Assembly (NCBI GenBank): GCA_035550595.1
Contig: DASZOV010000079.1
Span: 8,471 to 72,470, forward strand
Direction of reading: 5' to 3'
DNA length: 64,000 nucleotides
Source of the DNA: CALFMR01 sp035550595
Lineage (GTDB): Bacteria; Acidobacteriota; Vicinamibacteria; Vicinamibacterales; SCN-69-37
In this document: in pieces, positions 41,368-51,400 of the stretch
Layout of the letters: each line of letters opens with the position of its first letter
How positions within the stretch are numbered: position 1 is the stretch's first letter
Position numbers and translations under genes: made by a program
Notes under the pieces: generated by a model
Seen by the model: only the letters and a program-made list of their open reading frames with translations
Database searches by the model: none
Told to the model about the DNA's origin: nothing

Positions 41368-42600
41368 TCAGTGCAGCACGGACAGGAAGAAGTTCTTCAT
41401 GGCCGCGGCGTAGTAGACGCCGTACTTCTCGAACGTGGCCTTCGTCCGATCGTCGGGCTTCCAGTCGAAGAACGCATGGCTCGCGCCGCCGACTTGGATG
41501 TACTCGGCGCGCTGACCGGCTTTGACGAGCGCGTCGACGAACTCCTTCACGGCTTCGTCCTTGATGAGCGGATCCACCGTTCCGCGCGTCAGGAACTGCG
41601 GGACGGCGCGTTCGCTGGCCTGTGGGATGTGACCGAGCGGCGCAATCGCGTCCTTCCATGCAGGATCGTTCGCGTGTTCGTCTGAATACGTGTTCAGCAT
41701 CTGGGCGCTGAAGACGCCGTAGCTCGGCGCGCCGGCCTTGATGGCCTTCATCATCTCGTCGCGCACTTGTTCGGCCGTCTTGCCCTTCGGCAGGTAGCTC
41801 GGCATGAACTCGAACACGCCCGGCTCCTTGCCGAAGCCGCGCGATCCGATCATGTTCGTCATGAGCGAGGCCACCGCCGCGAGGTGTCCGCCCGCGCTGT
41901 CGCCCGTGACGCCCACGCGCGTCGGGTCGCCACCGTACTCGGAGGCGTGCTCCATGATGTGCGCGATGCCGCCGAAGACGTCGTCGATGAGATCGGCCAT
42001 GGTGTTGTTCGTTGCGTCGCCATCGGCCTTGCCGCCCCAACGGTAGTCCATGCTGAAGACGACGAACTGGCCGCCCTTGGTCAGCTCGCGCGCGAGGCCG
42101 CGCATGACGTCTTCGTCATTCGCCGTCCATCCGCCGCCGTGGATGATGACGATGATCGGCAGATTGTGCGCACCCTTGGGCGAGTAGACGTCGTACTTCA
42201 GCGGCTTGACGCCCGGCTTCGCATAGACGACGTTGTTCGTCACCGTCAGGTCCTTCACGGCATCGGCTTCGATGAACGACGCGCCGACGCGCTTGTCCTG
42301 ATCGATCGTGATCTTGAAATCCTGCGTCATGCCCTCGTGATACATCTGGCCGAACTGTCCGGGCACCGAGTACCAGGCCGAGTCGAGCGCGTAGCCGGCG
42401 TCAGGCGTCGTGTGCACGGTCACGACCGTGCCCGCTGCGTACTTCCAGTCGGCCGGCAGCGCGGGCGTGAGCTGCACCTTGCCATGGGACGGCTCGACCA
42501 GCGTGACGGTGAAGGACTGACCCTGGGTCTGGGCCTGCACGGAACTGGCCACGGCCAGCGACAATCCGGCGGCGACGAGAACGTTGGCAACGGTGCTCAT
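41368..42600 (-). CDS. Secreted BD-FAE-like alpha/beta hydrolase with N-terminal beta-repeat domain
   Basis: This 410-residue exported esterase has a signal peptide ending VASSVQAQ. Next is a bacterial-repeat-like domain (residues about 28-85, GKVQLTPALPADWKYAAGTV, VTVHTTPDAGYAL). The catalytic hydrolase follows, with IIVIIHGGGWTANDEDVMRG (oxyanion), VGVTGDSAGGHLAAVASL (nucleophile Ser) and GGASHAFFDWKPDDR (His). The fold is like feruloyl/acetyl esterases of the BD-FAE group, which release acyl groups from plant polysaccharides; the substrate here is inferred only. An accessory beta domain in front of this fold is less common. Confidence 0.88.
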   Translation of the reverse strand: MSTVANVLVAAGLSLAVASSVQAQTQGQSFTVTLVEPSHGKVQLTPALPADWKYAAGTVVTVHTTPDAGYALDSAWYSVPGQFGQMYHEGMTQDFKITIDQDKRVGASFIEADAVKDLTVTNNVVYAKPGVKPLKYDVYSPKGAHNLPIIVIIHGGGWTANDEDVMRGLARELTKGGQFVVFSMDYRWGGKADGDATNNTMADLIDDVFGGIAHIMEHASEYGGDPTRVGVTGDSAGGHLAAVASLMTNMIGSRGFGKEPGVFEFMPSYLPKGKTAEQVRDEMMKAIKAGAPSYGVFSAQMLNTYSDEHANDPAWKDAIAPLGHIPQASERAVPQFLTRGTVDPLIKDEAVKEFVDALVKAGQRAEYIQVGGASHAFFDWKPDDRTKATFEKYGVYYAAAMKNFFLSVLH

Positions 42601-42631
42601 AGCTCCGGCATGTTAGCAAATCACGGCTACA

Positions 42632-43993
42632 ATGCGTCGGCCCGCGTCCCGCATGTTCGCACCCGCCCGTCGCGTGATTGGCAACGCCGTCGTGCTTCGC
42701 ACGCTGCCCGGTCAGCGCGCCTTCGTCCGGGCGCCGCGCGCGCGCATCGACGCCGCGCGCGATCGCAACATCCGCTGCATGGTGCGCTTCGCGGCCGCGC
42801 ACGTGCCGCACTATCGCGATCTCTTCAGCCGCGAGCGGATCGATCCGCGTGAGATCCGGACCGCCGCCGATCTCGTACGCCTGCCGGTCCTCGAAAAAGA
42901 GGAAGTTCGCCGCGCGCCGAGGCGCTTCGTTGCCGACACGTGGCACGGCCGGACGGCGCTGCCGTTCTACACGAGCGGCTCGACCGGCGAGCGGACGCTC
43001 ATCCATCACGATCGCCGCGGCCTCATCGAGAACATCGCCTACAGCGAGCGCGAACGGGAAGTCATCGCCGGCTTCGTCGGACGTCCGCTCGGCTATCGCG
43101 AGGCGGTGCTGAGTTACCCGGGCGCGACGGTCGACAAGGTCCGCGCCTTCTACGCCGAGTGGACGTGGATTCCCGGTCGCCCCACTCGCCGCCAGTTGTC
43201 CGTGCTGCGCTCGATTGAAGAGAACGCCGCGAGCCTGACCGAGTTCCAGCCGCACCTCGTCTTCGCCTACGGCTCGTATCTCGAAGCGTTCCACCGCGCC
43301 GCGCTCGCCGGCCGCGTCCCGTTCTACAAGCCGCGCGTGCTGCTCTATGGCGCCGAGCCGATCATGCCGGCCGTCCGCGCCGAGATCGAACATACGCACG
43401 GCGTGCCCGTGCTCTCGGCGTACAACGCGGTCGAGGCGTTCAAGATGGCGTTCCACTGCGAGCGCCGCGATGGGTTCCATCTGCACGAAGATCTCTGCCA
43501 CATGCGGATTCTCGACGCGCGTGGCATGGACGCGCCGCCCGGCGTCGAAGGCGACGTCCTGATCTCGAACCTCGTCAACCGCGGCACGGTGCTGCTGAAC
43601 TATCGCATCGGCGATCGCGCGGCGTTTGCCGCCGATCCGTGTCCGTGCGGACGCACGCTTCGCCGGCTGCAGGAGATCGACGGCCGCATCGAAGATCTGC
43701 TCGCGCTGCCCAACGGCCGACTCATCCATCCCCGTGGCGTCTGGGGCGTCGTCAAACCGCGCCTCGAGATTCAGCAGTACCAGCTCGTGCAGACGGCGCC
43801 GGCCGAGGTCGTGATGCATCTCGTCACGCCCGACGACGCGTCGTTCCATGCCGTCGAAGAGGATGTCGCGCGTGAGCTCGCCGCGCTTCTCGGACCGGGC
43901 GTCGACGTGCGTGTCGTGCGCAGTGCGGCCGTGCCGCGCACCGCCGCAGGGAAAGTGCGGATGGTCGTCGGCCTTGGCGCACGCCCGGCCTGA
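42632..43993 (+). CDS. PaaK-like adenylate-forming enzyme
   Basis: This 453-residue AMP-binding enzyme is related to phenylacetate-CoA ligase and CapK-type polysaccharide proteins. It has the phosphate loop LPFYTSGSTGERTLIHHD, an acceptor loop around VPVLSAYNAVEAFKMAF and the hinge region LLNYRIGDRAAF with CPCGRTLRRLQEIDGRIEDL. CapK-like members are commonly encoded in exopolysaccharide clusters, and a GNAT protein and a glycosyltransferase follow. It is therefore more likely an envelope/polysaccharide acylation enzyme than a degradative ligase. That is inference. Confidence 0.85.
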   Translation: MRRPASRMFAPARRVIGNAVVLRTLPGQRAFVRAPRARIDAARDRNIRCMVRFAAAHVPHYRDLFSRERIDPREIRTAADLVRLPVLEKEEVRRAPRRFVADTWHGRTALPFYTSGSTGERTLIHHDRRGLIENIAYSEREREVIAGFVGRPLGYREAVLSYPGATVDKVRAFYAEWTWIPGRPTRRQLSVLRSIEENAASLTEFQPHLVFAYGSYLEAFHRAALAGRVPFYKPRVLLYGAEPIMPAVRAEIEHTHGVPVLSAYNAVEAFKMAFHCERRDGFHLHEDLCHMRILDARGMDAPPGVEGDVLISNLVNRGTVLLNYRIGDRAAFAADPCPCGRTLRRLQEIDGRIEDLLALPNGRLIHPRGVWGVVKPRLEIQQYQLVQTAPAEVVMHLVTPDDASFHAVEEDVARELAALLGPGVDVRVVRSAAVPRTAAGKVRMVVGLGARPA

Positions 43994-44006
43994 TCCATTC
44001 GGCCTC

Positions 44007-44714
44007 ATGAGCGTTTCAAGATCTCGACGCTGGACGATGCGCACGGCCGTGGCGCAGACGTGGCGCATCCTGCATCGCGAAGGTGTGGCTGCCGCATGGT
44101 TCGGCGTGCTCGCCGAAACCATCTATCGGCGCCTGCTCGTCGTCGAGCGTGACGTGACGGTCGCGACCGACGCAGGCGCCGCGCGTGGACAACAGCCACC
44201 CTCATCGATCGACATCCGCATCGTCGACGCCGATGCGGTCGCGGCGCTATACGCAACGATCGCCGCAGAACGAATTCCGGACATCAGCCGTCGAGCGGGC
44301 GAGACGTGGTTCGCGGCGTTCGACGATGAGCGACCGGTGGCCGTGCAGGCATTGATGCCGCGCGGCGGCTTCGTGCCGTATCTCGGCATCGACGTCACGC
44401 TGGCCGACGACGCCGTGCTGCTCGGCGGACTCGTCGTCGATCCGGCGTATCGGAAGCGAGGCGTGGCGACGCGGACGATTGCGGCGGTGCTCGAGTACGC
44501 CGCCGAGCGAGGCTACCGTCGTGCGGTCGCACTCGTGCTGCCGGAGAACGCCGGCGGCCGCGTTTTGTTGAGATCGCTAGGCTTCGCACCAACTGGCCGC
44601 GTGGCGGTGGCTGGACGAGGGCGCGCGCGGCGCGTGGTGTTTCACGCGACTGCGGGACGCGAAACGACCGCGGTGCTGGCGGTCCACAGGGCGGCCGAGG
44701 CCGATCGGCCCTGA
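44007..44714 (+). CDS. GNAT family N-acetyltransferase
   Basis: This 235-residue acetyltransferase has the acetyl-CoA motif GGLVVDPAYRKRGVATRTIA (R-x-x-G-x-A) near residues 140-155, followed by VLPENAGGRVLLRSLGFAP. The first 60 residues (WRILHREGVAAAWFGVLAET) are outside the GNAT core and may bind a partner or membrane. ATG 44007 starts 13 bp after the previous stop; a longer upstream frame is rejected. It lies in a polysaccharide-type trio, so an amino-sugar acceptor is possible. Confidence 0.85.
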   Translation: MSVSRSRRWTMRTAVAQTWRILHREGVAAAWFGVLAETIYRRLLVVERDVTVATDAGAARGQQPPSSIDIRIVDADAVAALYATIAAERIPDISRRAGETWFAAFDDERPVAVQALMPRGGFVPYLGIDVTLADDAVLLGGLVVDPAYRKRGVATRTIAAVLEYAAERGYRRAVALVLPENAGGRVLLRSLGFAPTGRVAVAGRGRARRVVFHATAGRETTAVLAVHRAAEADRP

Positions 44715-44736
44715 CCCCGCGGCTGCCGTATGGCGC

Positions 44737-45927
44737 GTGTCCTATACTGCCTCGCGCGTGTTCACGTCCTCTTCCGCGCTTCGCGACACGTCGTTCGTCG
44801 TCTTCTCGGATGACTGGGGACGACATCCCTCGAGCTGTCAGCACCTGTTTCGTCGCGTCCTTCCGCACACGGACGTGTTGTGGGTGAACACGGTCGGCCT
44901 GCGCGAGCCACGGTTGACGTGGTACGACGTGAAGCGCGGCACCGAAGTCATTGCCGGCTGGCTGCGCGCGCGGCCGGCCGATGTCACCGCCGGCCCGTCG
45001 TCGCCGTCGCCCGCGCCGCGCGTGCTGCGGCCGTTCATGCTGCCATTCTTCCAGTGGGGCTGGGCGAGCGCGCTGAACCGGCGTCTGCTCACGCGCGCGC
45101 TCCAGCGCGCGATGCAGGACTTCGCGCCGGGGAAGCGTCGGATCCTCGTCAGCACCTTGCCCATCGCCGGTTTCGCGTTCCGCGATGCGACCTTTGCACG
45201 CACGATCTATTACTGCGTCGACGACTTCACGACGTGGCCCGGCGTCAGCGGCGAGACGATGCTGCGGCTCGAAGCGGAGGTCGTGGAGGCGTGCGACCTG
45301 CTCGTCGCGACATCGACGGCGCTTCTCGAAAGCCGGGGGCCGCGCGCCAAGGCGAGCCGGCTGCTCACGCACGGCGTCGACGCCGATCGCTTCGCTCATC
45401 CAACGGGCACGTCGACGCGTCTGGCTGACGTGCGTAGGCCCGTCATCGGCATGTTCGGCGTCATCGACGCACGTCTCGACAGCGGGATCGTTGCCGCGTT
45501 GGCGAAGGCGATGCCCGAGGCGACGATCGTCCTGCTCGGTCCGGTCGATCGTGATGTCCGCGATCTCACGGCGTTGTCGAACGTGCGGCTGGCAGGGACG
45601 GTGCCGTACGACGCGCTTCCGGCGGAGGCCGCGCGGTTCGACGTCTGCATCCTGCCTTATGTCGTCGACGCGTCGACGACGAGCATCAACCCGCTGAAAC
45701 TCAAGGAATATCTGGCGACGGGGAAGCCGGTCGTGAGCACGCCGCTGCCCGAGGCCGAGCGGCTCCGCCCGTTCGTGCGCGTGGCCGCGGCTGACGCGTT
45801 CGTCGATGCAGTCGCGGCAGCATTGCGCGATCCGGCGCCCGCACCCGGGCTCGCGGCGTTTCTCGCCGGCGAGTCCTGGGACGCGAAGGCCTCGCAGTTC
45901 TTCGATTGGGCGGTCAACGGCGTCTGA
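44737..45927 (+). CDS. Glycosyltransferase (GT4-like, group 1)
   Basis: This 396-residue GT-B glycosyltransferase begins with a GTG start (44737 or 44758). The N-terminal half has FVVFSDDWGRHPSSCQHLFR and TIYYCVDDFTTWPGVSGETM. The sugar-nucleotide half has PVIGMFGVIDARLDSGIVAA, then FDVCILPYVVDASTTSINPL and KLKEYLATGKPVVSTPLPEA, the last carrying the usual NP-x-K-x-x-EY-x-A-x-G-x-PVV pattern. It probably adds a sugar to a surface polysaccharide. It follows the GNAT gene by 22 bp. Confidence 0.9.
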   Translation: MSYTASRVFTSSSALRDTSFVVFSDDWGRHPSSCQHLFRRVLPHTDVLWVNTVGLREPRLTWYDVKRGTEVIAGWLRARPADVTAGPSSPSPAPRVLRPFMLPFFQWGWASALNRRLLTRALQRAMQDFAPGKRRILVSTLPIAGFAFRDATFARTIYYCVDDFTTWPGVSGETMLRLEAEVVEACDLLVATSTALLESRGPRAKASRLLTHGVDADRFAHPTGTSTRLADVRRPVIGMFGVIDARLDSGIVAALAKAMPEATIVLLGPVDRDVRDLTALSNVRLAGTVPYDALPAEAARFDVCILPYVVDASTTSINPLKLKEYLATGKPVVSTPLPEAERLRPFVRVAAADAFVDAVAAALRDPAPAPGLAAFLAGESWDAKASQFFDWAVNGV

Positions 45928-45986
45928 CGTGTTCGACGCATCCGTGGCGCGAGCGACGGAGTAGACTCTGCACCGGGAGAGCCTCC

Positions 45987-47213
45987 ATGGATCGACGGAC
46001 GTTCCTGAAGTCGCTCGCGGCCGTATCGGCGGCGGGCGTGGCGTGGCCGCGTCGGGCCGACGCCTCGTTGCCGACGGCGAAGATCACGCGCGTGCGCATC
46101 CTGCAGCCGCCGTCGCTCAATCCCACCTTCAATCAGAGCAACATGGTCGTCGCGGTCGAGACCGATGCGGGCCTGACGGGCATCGGCGAGGGCGGCACGA
46201 AGGACATGCTCGAGCAGGCCGCGACGGCGCTCATCGGCGAGGATCCCTTCCGCACGAACGCCATCTGGCAGGAGATGGACATGGCCTGGTTCTATTCGCC
46301 GGGCCACGAGAAGATGCACGCGGTCGGCGCGCTCGACCTCGCGCTGTGGGACATCAAGGGCAAGGCGCTCGGCGTGCCCGTGCATCAACTGCTCGGCGGC
46401 GCCGTGCGCGATCACTGTGAGTGCTATCCCACGGGCGGCGTGCCGGGTCCCGCGCGGACCGTGCGCGATCGGGCGCGCGCAGTGATGGATGCCGGCTATC
46501 GTGCCTATCGTGCCGACGCCGGCGGCGGTCCCGTCACCGACAACGTCTACGATGCGCACGAGCGCGTGCGGCTCGTCGCGGCCATGTGCAAGGAGATTCG
46601 CGACGGCGTCGGACCGAACGGTGACTGGTGCATCGACTTCCACCAGCGCTTCGACTACCCGGATGCCCTACGCTGCTGCCGTCTCATCGAAGAATACGAG
46701 CCGTACTTCGTCGAGGATCCGGTCCGCGAAGAACAGTTCCGCGAGGACATCCCGAAGCTGCGGCAGATGACGGCCGTGCCGCTCGCGGCCGGCGAGGAGT
46801 GGGGCCAGCGCGCGGACTTCAACACGCTCGTCGAGCGTCACGACATCGACTACTCGCGATCGACCCTGCCCAACGTCGGCGGCATCACTGAGATGCTCGG
46901 GATCATGGCGCTCTGCAACACGCACGCGGTCGGCATCGTGCCGCACTTCACGGGTCCGATCGCGACGGCTGCGCTCGTCCACGTGCTCTCGACGTTTCCC
47001 GGTCCCGTCCTCTTCGAATACAACTACGGCACGACGCCCATCGACTACCTGCCCGAGTTCCTCGACTTCCGCGACGGCAAGCTGTATCCGAACGATCGCC
47101 CGGGGCTCGGCGTGACGATCGATCCGCGACGACTTACGACCGTCGGCGAGATCGCCGAACGCGCGAATCGGCCGCTCTATCAGCGGCCCGACGGTTCGCC
47201 GACGCACTGGTAA
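45987..47213 (+). CDS. Mandelate racemase/enolase superfamily protein, Tat-exported
   Basis: This 408-residue enolase-superfamily dehydratase/racemase has a twin-arginine leader (MDRRTFLKSLAAVSAAGVAW). The N-terminal capping domain is followed by the barrel with YRAYRADAGGGPVTD, IDFHQRFDYPDALRC (Asp and His), PYFVEDPVREEQF (Glu metal ligand), PLAAGEEWGQRADF (Glu) and a late His in VGIVPHFTGPIATA. This resembles galactonate/mannonate-type dehydratases, though the usual Lys-x-Lys is replaced by RAYRAD. It probably acts on a sugar acid. Export of an enolase-family enzyme is typical for Planctomycetes and Acidobacteriota. Confidence 0.85.
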   Translation: MDRRTFLKSLAAVSAAGVAWPRRADASLPTAKITRVRILQPPSLNPTFNQSNMVVAVETDAGLTGIGEGGTKDMLEQAATALIGEDPFRTNAIWQEMDMAWFYSPGHEKMHAVGALDLALWDIKGKALGVPVHQLLGGAVRDHCECYPTGGVPGPARTVRDRARAVMDAGYRAYRADAGGGPVTDNVYDAHERVRLVAAMCKEIRDGVGPNGDWCIDFHQRFDYPDALRCCRLIEEYEPYFVEDPVREEQFREDIPKLRQMTAVPLAAGEEWGQRADFNTLVERHDIDYSRSTLPNVGGITEMLGIMALCNTHAVGIVPHFTGPIATAALVHVLSTFPGPVLFEYNYGTTPIDYLPEFLDFRDGKLYPNDRPGLGVTIDPRRLTTVGEIAERANRPLYQRPDGSPTHW

Positions 47214-47225
47214 CGCGCGACTCGC

Positions 47226-47498
47226 GCGAGCGCCGACGTCTTTCTTCATCCGAACCCCTGCGAACCGTTCGGCATCGGACCGCTCGAAGCCATGGCCGCG
47301 GGCGTGCCCGTCGTGCTGCCACGCGCGGGCGGCGTGCTGTCGTATGCCACGCCGGTGAACAGTTGGCTGGCCGATCCGCGTCGATCAGGCGAGAGCGACG
47401 GCCGCGCAGCACGCGTGGCCCATCGTCGCGAGCCCGTTCTTCGACACCTACGACCGTCTCGATGCGGCGCGCCGCGCGTCATCGGACAATCGTCCCGA
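47226..47498 (+). pseudogene. Glycosyltransferase group 1, C-terminal remnant
   Basis: Reading from 47226 the frame gives ADVFLHPNPCEPFGIGPLEA, MAAGVPVVLPRAGGVLSYAT and PVNSWLADP, the unmistakable nucleotide-sugar binding end of a GT4 glycosyltransferase. Then the sequence shifts frame, with QHAWPIVASPFFDTYDRLDA ARRA visible in another frame up to about 47498, as at the real C-terminus. No start or N-terminal half exists. It is a relic, possibly linked to the polysaccharide genes at 42.6-45.9 kb. Confidence 0.8.
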
Positions 47499-47513
47499 TC
47501 CGATCGGCCACGG

Positions 47514-48473
47514 TCAGCGAGGATGGATGACGCCCACGGCCAGGTCGGGCACGTCGGTGAACAGGCCATCGACGCCGAGCGACACGAACTGTTCGACCTC
47601 GGCGCGGAAATCGCCGTCGTAACTGGCCGGCAGGAACTGCGGTTCGGGCCTTAGCGTCCAGACGTGGACGAAGAGGCCCGCCGCATGCGCGTCGCGCACG
47701 AGCGTCGTCGGCGGCTTCGTTCGGCCGTCGGCGCCGACCGGCACGATGAGCTGCATGTCCGGCCCGATGCCGTCGGCGTATTGCGCGATCTCCGCGAGAC
47801 GAGCCGGCGTCGTGTCGGCCGCGTCGGAGATGAGCTGCACGAGACGCGCGCCCGTGAGCGCGCGCAGGCGTTTCAGGCTGTCGGCTTCGAACGACTGGAG
47901 GAACACGGGCGACGTCTTCGACGTCAGGTCGTGCTGCGCGAGGATGGTGACGAGACGTTTCTCGAGCGGCAGGCCGATGCCGCGGAAGTACGTCGGATGT
48001 TTCGTTTCCGGATAAACGCCAATCGTCCGTCCGGTCTCGCGACTCTTGCGTTCGACGAGCGTGAGGATCTCTTCGAGCGTGGGGATCTCGAACTGACCGT
48101 CGTAGGCGTGCTCGCGGAACGCGAGTCGTTCGCGCGCGCGGAGCGTCTTGATCTCGGCCAGCGTGAAGTCCTCGGTGAACCATCCGGTCACGGCATGGCC
48201 GTCGATCGTCTTGGTCGTCTTGCGCGCGGGAAACTTGTCGGCGACGTCGGTCGTGCCGCCGATCTCGTTCTCGTGCCGCGCGATGAGCACGCCGTCCTTG
48301 GTCGAGACGACGTCCGGCTCGATCACGTCGGCGCCCATGTCGATGGCCAGCGCGTAGGCGGCGAGCGTGTGTTCGGGACGGTACCCGCTCGCCCCGCGAT
48401 GTGCGATGACGAGCGGGGTACCGGTGGATTGAATCGCGACGCCGAGGGCCGCCGCGCTGATGAGATGCTTCAT
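47514..48473 (-). CDS. glpQ: Secreted glycerophosphodiester phosphodiesterase
   Basis: This 319-residue GlpQ-type enzyme hydrolyses glycerophosphodiesters to an alcohol and glycerol-3-phosphate. A short signal peptide (MKHLISAAALGVAIQSTG) precedes VIAHRGASGYRPEHTLAAYA with the catalytic His and the Glu metal ligand. It is followed by GADVIEPDVVSTKDGVLIAR HE (second His), TIDGHAVTGWFTEDF and GLFTDVPDLAVGVIHP. ATG 48473 is preferred; a GTG 9 bp upstream is an alternative. Its start lies 2 bp after the stop of a TonB receptor, so uptake and hydrolysis are probably coupled. Likely periplasmic. Confidence 0.92.
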   Translation of the reverse strand: MKHLISAAALGVAIQSTGTPLVIAHRGASGYRPEHTLAAYALAIDMGADVIEPDVVSTKDGVLIARHENEIGGTTDVADKFPARKTTKTIDGHAVTGWFTEDFTLAEIKTLRARERLAFREHAYDGQFEIPTLEEILTLVERKSRETGRTIGVYPETKHPTYFRGIGLPLEKRLVTILAQHDLTSKTSPVFLQSFEADSLKRLRALTGARLVQLISDAADTTPARLAEIAQYADGIGPDMQLIVPVGADGRTKPPTTLVRDAHAAGLFVHVWTLRPEPQFLPASYDGDFRAEVEQFVSLGVDGLFTDVPDLAVGVIHPR

Positions 48474-48475
48474 GC

Positions 48476-51400
48476 CTACCACAGGATTTTCGCTCCCAGT
48501 TGGATCTGCCGGGCATCATACGCGGTCGTGATCGTCCCGAAGCCGGGCGAGCTGCGATTGCCGTTCGGCGGTCCGAAGTTGACGCGGTTGAACAGGTTGA
48601 AGGCCTCGACGCGCAGCTCGACGCGTGCGCCGCCCCCGAGCGCGATCTGCTTGATGGCCGCCAGGTCGAACTGCCGGAAGTCCGGTCCGCGCACGGTGTT
48701 GCGGCTGGCGTTACCGAACGGCTGGCTCGGGTCGGTCGGAATGACGACGCAGGCCGGGTTGAACCAGTTGGTGATGGACTGCTCGCCCGATGGGGCGTAG
48801 GGATCGCACACGACGTTCGGGCGATAGTTGTTCGCGCCCGAAAAGTCGTTCGTGATGCCCGACACCTGGAACGCGCTCGACGGGCTGTAGGTGAGCGTCA
48901 CCATTTCGCCGGGCGTCATCGTGTAGATGCCCGACATCTGCCATCCGCCGACCAGCACGTCCAGCGCGAGCGGCAGATGCGCGCCCCAACGGCGATCGCG
49001 GCCAATGGGCACCTGCCAGACGAAGCTCGTCGTGCTGTTGTACGGCTGATGATAGCCGGAGAGCGCGAACTCGGCGTCGATATTGTGAAAGTCCTGCGGC
49101 CCCGGGAAGTTGCCGTTCTGATTTTCGAGCGAGCCCGCGCCGTTGTCCTTCGCCTGCGACAGCGTGAGTGACGAGAGCAGCGTCAGGTCGCGCGACTGCC
49201 ACTTCGCCTCGACTTGCAACGCTTGATATCGCGACTTGCCGCCGTTGAAGACGTAGGTGATGTCGCCGAACCCGGGAATCGGGCGGCGCGCGTCGAGCGG
49301 GATCGAGCCGGCGGCGTCGTTGACGGCCGCCTGGTTGTAGTCGGCGAGGTACAGGAGGTCGTCCGCGCGATTGCCGACATAGGCGACGTCGACGACCATG
49401 TGCGGGCCGACGGCCTGCTGCACCGACGCGAACCAGCTCTGCACCGGGCTCGAGTGGAAATCGCGGTCGACGTAGCTGATGAGCGCCGTCTGCGGATTGA
49501 ACTGCGACGGATCGGTCAGGTCCGCCGGATAGCCCTGCTCGGTCGGCCGGAAGTCCGGCGACGAGGGGTCGCTTTGGGTGACGACGGCACGCACGACCTG
49601 CGGACCGTTGATCGCGAGCAGATTGGCCGATCCGATGCGGTTGACGTGCACGTAGCTCACGCCCCAGCCGCCGCGCAGCACCGTGCCGGGGCCGAGGCCG
49701 TAGGCGAGACCGAGTCGCGGACCGAAGTTGTTCCGATCGGGATTGACGAGCGCGCGATCGGCGATCGATCCGTTGCTGGCCGCGACGATGGTGTTCGTCG
49801 TCGGGTCGTAGTTCGTCAGGTGATTCTCGGCGTCCCAGATGGGCGTCGCGTACTCGTACCGCACGCCCGCGTTGACCGTCAGCCGATCGCCGGCGCGAAT
49901 GTCGTCCTGCAGATAGGCGAAGTGCATCTGCTGGCGGACGTTCGCGATGAAGAACGTGCTCAGCGCGTACTGCGACCGCAGGCCGAACATGAAGTCCGCG
50001 AGGTTGTAGAGGTTGTTCGCCGCGGCACCGCTCGGCCGCGAGAACTGGCCGCTGTAGCTGTCGAGGCCGTAGAGCGGATTGACGTCCTGCACTTCGACGT
50101 TGATCTGCTGGAACTCGTAGCCGGCCTTGAACGACTGCCGGCCGGCGAGCCACGTGTAGTTGATCTTCGGATCCCACACGGTCGGATACTGCCACTGCGG
50201 ATTGGTCGCCTGACGGCCGAGCGAGGCGACGCCCGTGATGGTTTCCGCCGGCAAGCCGCCCGAGATGCGCGGATCGGTCGGCAGGCCGCCAAGGCCGTAG
50301 AGCGCGAGCGCGTCGCCCGTGCCGAGTCCTGGCGGCGTCTTGCCGCCTTCGGTGTGCGACCAGCCGAAGCGGATCTCGACGAGCGAGGTCGCCGTCGGCG
50401 TATACGTCGTGCCGAGCGCGAGCTGCTTGTTGCGCGCGTAGATCGTGCCGTTGCCGCCACCGCCCGACGGCAGCGGAATCGGCGGTTGATCGACCGTCTG
50501 CAGGTTGCGCGCGCCGTAACGGCCGAAGAACGACAAGCGCGCGTTCGGCCGCACGTCGACCTTGCCGTCCCCCTTGTCCGAGTGATTCGTCAGTGACTGC
50601 AGGATCTGATAGTTGTTCGCCGCGCCCGCGCCGGTCGGGTCGGGCAGGGCCGACAAGACCGTGCGCGCGAAGTCGGTCATCGGCAGCGGCGTGCCGGCCG
50701 GATAGAGCAGGCCCGTGCGCGGATCGCGTACGTCGATCGCCAGCACGCCCTGGCGTTGAGTCGGTGTCGGCACGGTCGAGAACGCCGTCACCTGCTGGTC
50801 CTGACGGAAGCCTTCGTAATCGCCGAAGAAGAACGCGCGGTTGCGCACGATCGGCCCGCCGATCACGCCGCCGAACTGGTTGCGTTCGAGATCGGGTTTG
50901 TCGGCGTCCGATGGCGTGAAGTACGACCGCGAGTTGAGGCTCGTGTTGCGGAAGAACTCCCAGGTCGATCCGTGCACCTGGTTGGTGCCGCTCTTGAACG
51001 CGACATTCACCGTCGCGCCGGCCGATCGGCCGTACTCCGCGCTCTGGTTGTTCGTGACGACGCGCAGTTCTTCGACGGCGTCGGGCGGCGGCTGCATGAC
51101 CTGGTTCGAGAAGCCCTGGTTGCTCGTGCCGTACGCGTTGTTGTCCACGCCGTCGATGAGGAAGTTGTTGAAGACGCTGCGCAGGCCGTTGACGTTGAAG
51201 GCGCCTTCGCGCGGCGTGCCGTTCGTGCTCTTGTTCAGTGCCGACTGGCGGACACCCGCGGTGAGCAGCGCGAGCGCCGAGTATTCCCGGCCGTTCAGCG
51301 CGAGCTGGCGCATCTGATCGCCGGTCACGATTTGGCCGCGCTGGCTCGAATCCGTCTCGAGGCCGAGATTGGACGCGCTGACCTCGACCCGTTCGGTGAC

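Noticed and set aside
47214..47300. New start of a glycosyltransferase gene
   Set aside because: The segment is a C-terminal part only and changes frame; no N-terminal half or start is present.
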